DNA from: Flavihumibacter solisilvae
GTDB taxonomy: Bacteria; Bacteroidota; Bacteroidia; Chitinophagales; Chitinophagaceae
Assembly (NCBI RefSeq): GCF_000814475.1
Contig: NZ_JSVC01000034.1
Location: 1 to 56,500 of the forward strand
Direction: 5' to 3'
DNA: 56,500 nucleotides
Below the pieces are notes generated by a model that saw only the letters and a program-made list of their open reading frames with translations, was not told the DNA's origin and ran no database searches. How positions within the stretch are numbered: position 1 is the stretch's first letter; every line of letters begins with the position of its first letter. Both the position numbers and the translations under genes were made by a program. Shown piece after piece: positions 8,346 through 14,372 of this stretch.

Positions 8346-9079
8346 GCTGAAATAGTTTGCCGGTATGAACTGATAGAAAGCTGGCGGAAGTTCTCTTTTT
8401 CCAACCTTAACAATGAGTCCGTATCCGGCCACAGTAATATTTCTTCATCTGTGATCTCCAGTGTTTCAACCAGCCAGTCCGTCAACGCCGGGTAAGCTGG
8501 TTTGAATCCTGTAGGCAGCAGCATGTTTTTATATAACCAGAACGCCTTGCCGGGCAAGGGCAACAAGGGCGTGCCAACTACCAATGCAAACGTTTCCGTC
8601 ATCTTCAAAATGAGCCATTGCAGGTGCCGCAGCCTTACAGCGGGTGCAGTATGTATATAGTGTTGAAGCTTGTCAAGGTGGACCAGTGATGCTACCGCTT
8701 CCTGCTCTTCGGCTGATGGTACCAGTTGGTATTTCAGCTTTGCGCCCATCCCGAAATAATTATGGTTCATGGACGGCTTTTCCACCCGCAAAACTTCATG
8801 CAGGCGATTCCAGCTTGTTATGTCGGGGTATTTAGATTGCGGGACCAATCCACCCGGGTTACAAAGCCATCCATCCCTAACTTCAAAGATCCGGGTGAAG
8901 GGGATAGACCTGATCTCCACGCTGTTAACCTGGTCGGCCGTTAGTCCACTGATGTAACAACGATCATCCTTTTCACCAAGCAACAGGTTGTCCCAATGCC
9001 TTACTGGAAAAACATATGACCGGTGATCAGCCGCCAACTCAATCAGGAAGCCGGAACTGCCTGCAGGATCTGTTGCCAT
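8342..9079 (-). CDS. accessory protein of the ternary system (bpX-type)
   Basis: A 245-residue soluble protein between the MoxR ATPase and the vWA-propeller gene. It has no signal peptide, membrane segment or enzymatic motif. It begins 37 bases inside the MoxR gene and ends with an ATGA overlap into the vWA gene, so its output is translationally tied to both. Position, size and mixed alpha/beta composition fit one of the bpX accessory domains described for MoxR-vWA-propeller systems; I cannot say which. Exact molecular role unknown. Confidence 0.62.
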   Translation of the reverse strand: MATDPAGSSGFLIELAADHRSYVFPVRHWDNLLLGEKDDRCYISGLTADQVNSVEIRSIPFTRIFEVRDGWLCNPGGLVPQSKYPDITSWNRLHEVLRVEKPSMNHNYFGMGAKLKYQLVPSAEEQEAVASLVHLDKLQHYIHTAPAVRLRHLQWLILKMTETFALVVGTPLLPLPGKAFWLYKNMLLPTGFKPAYPALTDWLVETLEITDEEILLWPDTDSLLRLEKENFRQLSISSYRQTISA

Positions 9080-10185
9080 AATTTTTCAATTTCAGATTTC
9101 ACGAATGTCCGCTGGTCGTTGTGCCTGATCCAGTCGCATCTTGTCTGCACGTATCGCAGCTTGTCTTTGATCACGTTCTTTTCCTCGTAGGAGAGGGAAT
9201 CCGATGCCCATTTTTTCGAGAGATTCACAACCTCCTTCATCAGCTCTTCTGCGTCGGGGAAATGGTTGTGCTGAACGAGCGGGTGCGCGTGACTACCGAT
9301 ATCTTTTTCAATGACGGAATTGATCATTCCCTCCAGGATCTCCATTTGTTCTTCCGTGTCCCAGATGTATTTCAACACCCACAGGTCGGAGAGTCGCGCC
9401 GCTGTTCGGCCGCAGATCATTGCGCTGGCGGCAATGAGGTTCTGTAGTTTTACTGCACGACGATCGGAGACTTTGATCCCGGTATTGCGGAGGGAGTGAA
9501 CCACATCAACAAAAGACTGGCGGATAGGGGACAGGTCAGTATTCCGGCATTCCTGCTGCAGGTGCAATATGTCAGCTGGGGTGATCGATGGCTGCATGTT
9601 GCCACGTGTTGTTGAGTCGAGGTTCCAGCCGGCCAGCAATACTTCCATGAGTTTGTCGGGGTCCACATAATCACATTTCACCCTTACCAGGAAGCGGTCG
9701 AGCAGTGCAGCCAATGATTCTTCTTCCGGCAGCTGGTTGCTGGCACCAATGAAGATCAGTGCAGGAAGCCTGCGACTTTCCTTGCCCCGCCGGAAAATTC
9801 GCTCGTTCAGTGCCGTTAGCAGGCTGTTCAGGATGGCACTGTTGGCATTGAAAATTTCGTCGAGGAATACCAGTGATGCTTCGGGCATCATGCCTTCGGT
9901 ATTGGTCGACAGCTCACCATCTCGGAGTTTCCGGATATCAAACGGACCAAAGATTTCGTTAGGTTCGGTAAACCGGGTGAGCAGGTATTCGAAGTTGTTA
10001 CCTCCGTCGAGGCATGCGGATAGCTGGCGGACGATCGCGCTTTTGGCGGTACCAGGGGGACCAAGTAAGAAAAGGTTCTCTCGGGCTACCATGCTGATTC
10101 CCAGCAGGTCAATGATCTCATCCTTTCCGACAAAGGTTTTTTTGAGGTAGTCGAGTACTGCTACCAATTTGTTCATCTCGTTCAT
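9043..10185 (-). CDS. MoxR-family AAA+ ATPase of the ternary system
   Basis: A 380-residue AAA+ ATPase of the MoxR group. Walker A is GPPGTAKS (residues 42-49), Walker B VFLDE (106-110), sensor 1 GASN (Asn150) and the arginine finger LLDRF (Arg164). A helical C-terminal lid follows. MoxR ATPases work with vWA proteins as chaperone-like remodellers. The start at 10185 (MNEMNKL) is 10 bases after the upstream stop; the longer ORF from 10236 would overlap that gene. It is the energy-supplying component of the five-gene operon. Confidence 0.88.
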   Translation of the reverse strand: MNEMNKLVAVLDYLKKTFVGKDEIIDLLGISMVARENLFLLGPPGTAKSAIVRQLSACLDGGNNFEYLLTRFTEPNEIFGPFDIRKLRDGELSTNTEGMMPEASLVFLDEIFNANSAILNSLLTALNERIFRRGKESRRLPALIFIGASNQLPEEESLAALLDRFLVRVKCDYVDPDKLMEVLLAGWNLDSTTRGNMQPSITPADILHLQQECRNTDLSPIRQSFVDVVHSLRNTGIKVSDRRAVKLQNLIAASAMICGRTAARLSDLWVLKYIWDTEEQMEILEGMINSVIEKDIGSHAHPLVQHNHFPDAEELMKEVVNLSKKWASDSLSYEEKNVIKDKLRYVQTRCDWIRHNDQRTFVKSEIEKLWQQILQAVPAS

Positions 10186-10195
10186 AAAGCAGGAC

Positions 10196-10819
10196 TTAAT
10201 TCCAAAAAGTGTCCCTGTGATTGCCCAGGGTGGCATTAATTTCTTTATTCAATGGCGGGGTTTCCGCCAGTTTTTGGTTGCGGGTTTCGATGATCCTGTT
10301 CACATACAGTTGCTGCAGGCAAGCATCACCGGTGACTGTCACCAGGTCTGGATTTGCAGGTGGCTGATTCAGCAGCAGTCCAGAGTAGTGCCAGGTTTCG
10401 AGGTGTTTTACCAGTAATGGCACCAGCGGGTCGTTGGGATCGATGGCAGCAGCTTTATGCGCAATTGCAGGTACAAAGCGCAGGCAGAGATCAGCCGACA
10501 GCATCGCTGCTGCTGTAATCTCTCCCTCGTATGACGGTAACAGACTGCTGATCTCTTCGGGTGCATGTTTCCGGAAGAGCAGGAGCTGGGCTGCGAAGTA
10601 GCAGGTTCTTGCGCCCCACAATGCGACGGCTGCGTTAAAGGCTGGCGGCGTACCTGGGTATTCTAACCGTTCTCTTTCATATTCTTCCAGCAGGAAATCC
10701 ATTACAATGGAATCTTCGTTCGTGTCTGCCTGGTGCAGGCCATTATGTAAGGTGAGCGATTCTTCCGTTCTTAACAGGTAAATAGCATCCAGGAAGCGGG
10801 ATCCGGGTGAGTGTGGCAT
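10196..10819 (-). CDS. first gene of the ternary-system operon, accessory protein
   Basis: A 207-residue mostly helical protein, starting at MPHSPGS (10819); an in-frame ATG at 10870 would add 17 residues. A recognisable block is AAVALWGARTCYFAAQLLLFR, which I associate with a bpX-type accessory family of MoxR-vWA-propeller systems. Acidic N-terminal and Leu-rich central segments suggest a scaffold or adaptor rather than an enzyme. It is the promoter-proximal gene, divergent from the DUF2750 gene, so the operon promoter should lie in about 10820-11010. Confidence 0.6.
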   Translation of the reverse strand: MPHSPGSRFLDAIYLLRTEESLTLHNGLHQADTNEDSIVMDFLLEEYERERLEYPGTPPAFNAAVALWGARTCYFAAQLLLFRKHAPEEISSLLPSYEGEITAAAMLSADLCLRFVPAIAHKAAAIDPNDPLVPLLVKHLETWHYSGLLLNQPPANPDLVTVTGDACLQQLYVNRIIETRNQKLAETPPLNKEINATLGNHRDTFWN

Positions 10820-10966
10820 AAGGTTTAGTTGGTTAACGCAGGGTAGGCGTTTTTCGTTCCCAAAATACACAAAATGTTGGATGGGGAGGTAAAAAGCGGT
10901 TACGGCTTAGCGAAAGGCGAATTGATATTAGTTTCTTTTAGTATATACTGACATAGCTTTTGCCTG

Positions 10967-10980
10967 TATATTTGGTCCGG
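10967..10980 (+). repeat. 14-bp direct repeat, left copy (contains TATATTTG promoter-like element)
   Basis: TATATTTGGTCCGG, identical to 11868-11881. The first eight bases match the Bacteroidota -7 consensus TAnnTTTG and lie about 38 bases before the DUF2750 start, so this copy could be its promoter. No convincing -33 TTTG lies at the right distance. The two copies bracket the DUF2750-immunity pair. Confidence 0.55.
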
Positions 10981-11011
10981 GATTAAAATAAAGAAAATCT
11001 TAACTGTGGGA

Positions 11012-11395
11012 ATGCACGACAAAGAGATTGAGTCTGTTTCAAAACTGGAACCATTTGAGCGGTATAAATACTTTATCAAACGCGTGGCAGACACGGAGGT
11101 TATGTACACTTTAGTCGATGAGAGCGGAGAGTTTGTATTAGCTGAATTAGGTGACAATGTGCTGTTGTCTTTATGGTCGGCTTCTGAGTTTGCTGCGTTA
11201 TGTATGATTGATAAGTGGAGTGGATTGACGGTCAAGGAAATTTCGCTCGGGGAGTTTGATGAGGAAATAATTGACGAGGCAGTGGAAGGTAATTGGCTAT
11301 TGAATATTTTTTCTGTAGGAGTAAAGTCTGGTTTTGTTGTCAATTTAGACGAGTTTACCAGGGATTTAAGTGAAGAATTGAAAAGATATTCATGA
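11012..11395 (+). CDS. DUF2750 family protein
   Basis: A 127-residue soluble protein resembling DUF2750: an N-terminal YKYFIKRVADTEVMYTL, then LSLWSASEFAALCMIDKW, and a C-terminal strand/acidic segment. Family function is unknown; members often occur among orphan immunity genes. The ATG at 11012 is preferred over a GTG two codons upstream. The stop overlaps the next start as ATGA, so the two proteins are translationally coupled. Confidence 0.72.
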   Translation: MHDKEIESVSKLEPFERYKYFIKRVADTEVMYTLVDESGEFVLAELGDNVLLSLWSASEFAALCMIDKWSGLTVKEISLGEFDEEIIDEAVEGNWLLNIFSVGVKSGFVVNLDEFTRDLSEELKRYS

Positions 11396-11811
11396 AACTT
11401 GAAAATAACTGGCGACAGAAATCTCTTGAAGCATTGGAGAAACAGGACTGGGGCGACACTGCGACTGCGCCTACTACTCTTGTGAAGCGCTGCATTGGAT
11501 TAAGCAAGATTCCAGTTGGTGCTTTCACTGCGGGTGACCTGCGACTTATGATTGCGCAACAATTTGGTTTGCCCTACCTGGTCCCCTTAGCAATTGAAGA
11601 ATTAGAGAAAGATCTCCTTGTTGAGACGGATTATTATGAGGGCGACTTATTAGCCAGCATTTTAGACGTCAACCTGGAATTCTGGAAGACTAACCAGAGC
11701 TACTGGTCAGAAGTTAACCGCCTGATCCGGGACAGGAAACAGGAACTGGGTCAGAAGAAAATTTCAACTGCCAAATTTGAGAGCTTAAATTTGACTGACG
11801 CGGAAACTTAA
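11392..11811 (+). CDS. CdiI-type contact-dependent inhibition immunity protein
   Basis: A 139-residue protein with the pattern of a CDI-system immunity family: KSLEALEKQDWGD near the start, LVKRCIGLSKIPVGAFTAGDLRLMIAQQ, then PLAIEELEKDLLVETDYYEGDLL and FWKT. Such proteins protect a cell from toxins delivered by contact. No toxin or delivery gene is adjacent: upstream is the coupled DUF2750 gene and downstream is the repeat-rich non-coding region. This is therefore an orphan immunity pair, either a relic or protection against neighbours' toxins. Confidence 0.75.
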   Translation: MKLENNWRQKSLEALEKQDWGDTATAPTTLVKRCIGLSKIPVGAFTAGDLRLMIAQQFGLPYLVPLAIEELEKDLLVETDYYEGDLLASILDVNLEFWKTNQSYWSEVNRLIRDRKQELGQKKISTAKFESLNLTDAET

Positions 11812-11867
11812 CCAACCTTGCAAACCACGAAAATCCAAAAAACACTTTGGTAGTTGCGGGTACCTAC

Positions 11868-11881
11868 TATATTTGGTCCGG
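11868..11881 (+). repeat. 14-bp direct repeat, right copy
   Basis: TATATTTGGTCCGG, identical to 10967-10980. It lies about 57 bases after the immunity gene and has no gene directly downstream, so a promoter role is less likely here. It may mark the other boundary of an inserted or duplicated cassette. Confidence 0.5.
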
Positions 11882-11944
11882 AATGGCTCTCTTACTTGAG
11901 GGTACTTAAACCATTGGTTGAGTGAAACTTTTTTGTTACTTCGA

Positions 11945-12043
11945 CAGAAATTTCTCTCAGTCGTGCTTTACTTTTCTCCCAGTTTTGCTTCACATTCCTA
12001 GTACTTTTCTAGCACTTTCCTCTAGCTTTTCTCTTGCGTTCAC
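11945..12043 (+). repeat. array A: nine degenerate 11-bp units
   Basis: Cutting the sequence every 11 bases from 11945 gives units such as TTTACTTTTCT, CCCAGTTTTGC, TTCACATTCCT, AGTACTTTTCT, AGCACTTTCCT and CTAGCTTTTCT, all on a pattern near AGCACTTTTCT. No base is inserted or lost across nine units although few units are identical. The period is not a multiple of three and no frame through it looks coding. Confidence 0.7.
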
Positions 12044-12332
12044 AGCAAATTGACGGCAAATTGGCCTTGCTTTCACCTTACTATAACCGTCATTTGAATT
12101 CCGGGGGTTTTTTTGGAGACGGAGGTTTTGAGATGGGAGGAGCAAAGTTGGCTATACATCCTGTCACTTAGAAATTTTTGTCAGAATCGTACCAAAGTCC
12201 GGAATAATGGGCGCGGGATATGGCAGAATTGGTCATTACCTTTTCTCGCTACTCGAAGTATTCGAACCCCGAGACGGTTACTATGGCTTGTTGGGGAAGT
12301 GCAGCATGGCGGGAAGGCCCTGAGTGCTGCGT

Positions 12333-12575
12333 CTACTCCCGTGCCAGCAGTTCCTGCAATTGCTGGTCGACTACCGACTGTGGGCCAATTTTAGTGATCC
12401 GAAACACGCTGGTGAGTTTGTGCAGCTGCCTGTCGCTCAGTGGTTTTGTTCCTTTGATTGCCCTGCTGATGGCGCCTTTCGGGAAGGCACAGAAGTGGTC
12501 CAGCTTGGACAGGTTAAATACCTGGGCGTCAAGCACAAACTGGAGTATTGGTGGGAGCGGTGTTGTCATGAGCAC
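12333..12575 (-). CDS. small helix-turn-helix-like protein
   Basis: An 80-residue protein with the spacing of a compact lambda-repressor/Cro-like fold: FNLSKLDHFCAFPKGAISRAI followed by KGTKPLSDRQLHKLTSVF, where AISRAIKG would be the recognition segment. It lies 47 bases downstream of the 117-residue minus-strand gene and is probably co-transcribed. It sits inside the repeat-rich region and could regulate its neighbours, which is inference. Overlapping plus-strand frames are not convincing. Confidence 0.5.
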   Translation of the reverse strand: MLMTTPLPPILQFVLDAQVFNLSKLDHFCAFPKGAISRAIKGTKPLSDRQLHKLTSVFRITKIGPQSVVDQQLQELLARE

Positions 12576-12622
12576 AAGGTAAAAAGGGGCTCGATTTTAC
12601 GCAACCGTGTTTTAACGGTATT

Positions 12623-12976
12623 TCAGGTTTTTTCAATCCATCCCTTCTGGGTGTCTAAGATGATCGGGTAAAGTGAATAGTCGAACCAATCGCAAAACAT
12701 TTTGAATGTTCTCTTTTTGGGCCACATCGTTTCGTCGATGATCCAGTCGAATAACTCTTCTTCGAATAACTCGAAGAAGTTCTTCTTCAGCCATTTTTCC
12801 ATTTCTGCCTTGTTTCCGTAGGCAGGAGCCAGATAAACGTTAGTTTCCATGTCGTCGTCCTTGAGATCCAGTCCAGGGGCGCCCGCCACAACCCAGTCTT
12901 TGAAAGGTTGCTTTGGCCGTAGGACAATGGCAGAGCGTTTCAAATGTGCAAAGTTGTCGTCTAACATAACCGGCAA
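12623..12976 (-). CDS. conserved hypothetical protein of Bacteroidota type
   Basis: A 117-residue acidic protein. Characteristic segments are LKRSAIVLRPKQPFKDWV, EEELFDWIIDETMWPKKRT and FKMFCDWFDYSLYPIILD. From memory this pattern (Trp-rich core, WPK.RT, FDW motif) recurs in small uncharacterised proteins of the phylum, but no function is known to me. No signal peptide or membrane segment. It heads a two-gene minus-strand unit with the HTH-like gene at 12333-12575. Confidence 0.6.
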   Translation of the reverse strand: MPVMLDDNFAHLKRSAIVLRPKQPFKDWVVAGAPGLDLKDDDMETNVYLAPAYGNKAEMEKWLKKNFFELFEEELFDWIIDETMWPKKRTFKMFCDWFDYSLYPIILDTQKGWIEKT

Positions 12977-13244
12977 TATACAAACTGGTCATTAAACCGA
13001 GGCACGTTGTGCAGGCCAGTATGTAACCTTCCATTTTCGCTATAGTATAGCCGAAATCTGGCGTTTTCGGGTTGACGTGGCCCTTGGCTCATTTGCGCGG
13101 TCCGAGGGCAACCACGAGGCTTAAAATGGGCATGGCGGCGCTTTTTGTCGGTTGTGTGCAGGAGGTCGATAGGCTGGGCCACCGGCCGTATGGACTGCAG
13201 ATTATGGTCATTCGGGTATATACAGGTAGCCATTCATGCAAATT

Positions 13245-13321
13245 TCACTACTAAGTCACTGGTGAATCACTAGTGTCGGCACTAAGGTTTCACTAGTCGT
13301 TTACTGGTGTCTGACATATGT
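13245..13321 (+). repeat. array B: seven degenerate 11-bp units
   Basis: Units include TCACTACTAAG, TCACTGGTGAA, TCACTAGTGTC, GGCACTAAGGT and TTCACTAGTCG, with consensus close to TCACTAGTGNN. The period is 11 with one single-base phase shift in the middle. CACTAGTG is itself nearly palindromic. Confidence 0.65.
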
Positions 13322-13506
13322 CGGAAGCACTTTTGACTGCTCTTCTAAGCTTCTTCATTGCTTTATGAAAGGTTCATCTACTGGTTAGGGGTTGGCGGCG
13401 AATTCCTGGTTATCACTTCAGTCATTCATGCCACCCAGGGAATGTTATTCACGCCATTTTCTCCGGGCGAGCTATGGTTATTCTCCGCAAATCCTCCCTG
13501 CTCAGT

Positions 13507-13594
13507 AGCACTTTTCCAGCACTTTTCCAGCACGTTTGTTGCGCTTTTCTCTGGCTCTCCCGGCACTCTCCCGGCTCTTTCCCAGCACTCAGGC
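13507..13594 (+). repeat. array C: eight degenerate 11-bp units
   Basis: Exact 11-base phasing: AGCACTTTTCC twice, then AGCACGTTTGT, TGCGCTTTTCT, CTGGCTCTCCC, GGCACTCTCCC, GGCTCTTTCCC, AGCACTCAGGC. The consensus AGCACTTTTCC nearly equals that of array A, 1.5 kb away. Confidence 0.75.
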
Positions 13595-13674
13595 CAGGTT
13601 CACATGGTGTAAGCAACCTGGGAAAAGAACCGGCGTATTCCAGGTGCGGTATGTATTGAATTAATTGAAAAAAA

Positions 13675-13861
13675 CGTGTCGTTCACGCATCCCTGTGTAT
13701 GTCGTTCATGCATTTCTGTGGCTTCCGGCATGCTTCTGGGACGCTTGTTTCTGGCTTCCAGGATGCTTCCAACATGCTTCCGAGATACTTTTCGGATGCT
13801 TTTTTTATGCTCCGTTTATTCTTATAGACGGCTCTTTCACGGCTTTGTGAAGGCTTCCATC
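13675..13861 (+). repeat. array D: about seventeen degenerate 11-bp units
   Basis: The longest array. From 13675 each 11-base cut gives a related unit, for example TGGCTTCCGGC, ATGCTTCTGGG, ACGCTTGTTTC, TGGCTTCCAGG, ATGCTTCCAAC, ATGCTTCCGAG, ATACTTTTCGG, ATGCTTTTTTT, CGGCTCTTTCA and AGGCTTCCATC. The phase is kept for about 187 bases; consensus ATGCTTCCNGG. Confidence 0.75.
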
Positions 13862-13907
13862 CAGGACAATGATATGCAAAAGGAAAATGATTTCCAGGCG
13901 CTATTTC

Positions 13908-13957
13908 ATAATCCGATAAAAAAAGGGAATAATCCGATTAAAAGGCGGAATAATCCG
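13908..13957 (+). repeat. three AATAATCCG-type direct repeats at 21-bp spacing
   Basis: ATAATCCG begins at 13908, 13929 and 13950, exactly 21 bases apart. The third copy continues as TCCGTTTG. Spacing equals two helical turns and matches the geometry of LytTR-type binding sites. The sensor kinase gene starts about 415 bases downstream. Confidence 0.6.
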
Positions 13958-14005
13958 TTTGCCACTCCTGGAATGTACCGTTCAATACGAGAATGTTGAA
14001 ACGCT

Positions 14006-14176
14006 TTATTTCAACCTGTATTCATACTTTAAGTAAGCCATAGTTGATAAGGCTTTCGTCCTGATCTCAGCGAGCTCTGATTTGTTGAATTCCAAAATTC
14101 GCCTTAAAATGAATAGTTTGTTATACAGGGGAACTAGCAGGGCAGGATCATAACTTGCCAACTGTATTGGATTTGT
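14006..14176 (-). pseudogene. possible C-terminal gene fragment (about 56 codons)
   Basis: On the minus strand 56 codons stay open to a TAA at 14006-14008 and read as plausible globular protein (LVPLYNKLFILRRILEFN, then KSELAEIRTKALSTMAYLKYE). A TGA blocks the frame upstream and no ATG lies before the coherent part. It looks like the tail of a decayed gene, or a tiny gene starting at TTG. Family not recognised. Confidence 0.3.
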
Positions 14177-14372
14177 TCAGTTATTATTTCTTTCGTCTCC
14201 TGGGATTCGGAAGCCGGGTTGCTGGAGCTGGCAGTATGATCCTGATCTGTTGACATGAAGAAAATAAAACAATGATATATGCCAAAAAGGGCGTTTTTAC
14301 CGGGTATAAATGTGCCAGGTGAAATGGCAAAAATCTTCCTAAATTGTAGTAAGGCTGGCTCCTAACCACGGT

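Larger units (their letters stand above)
11812..12332 (+). other. non-coding region with repeat array A
   Basis: No supported gene. It holds the right copy of the 14-bp direct repeat (11868-11881), the first 11-bp-period array (11945-12043) and a short CAAATTGACGG/CAAATTGGCC tandem pair directly after it. Confidence 0.5.
12977..14005 (+). other. non-coding region with repeat arrays B, C, D and a 21-bp triple repeat
   Basis: About 1 kb without a supported gene. Short frames on both strands are Cys/Pro/Ser-rich readings through the repeats and are rejected. The stretch contains three 11-bp-period arrays (13245-13321, 13507-13594, 13675-13861) and three AATAATCCG copies at exact 21-bp spacing (13908-13957). 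Confidence 0.6.

Noticed and set aside
8345-8432. Longer start for the vWA-propeller protein at 8432
   Set aside because: It would overlap the upstream gene by 91 bases, while the start at 8345 forms an exact ATGA stop-start overlap.
12220-12671. Plus-strand frames over the HTH-like gene
   Set aside because: Composition is unlike protein and they overlap the better minus-strand gene; kept the minus-strand reading.
11945-13861. CRISPR array
   Set aside because: Repeat units are 11 bp without spacers and are degenerate; no cas genes are present.
13358-13999. Short plus-strand frames through the repeat arrays
   Set aside because: They are Ser/Cys/Phe-rich readings of 11-bp repeats, whose period is not a multiple of three; no start context or family.
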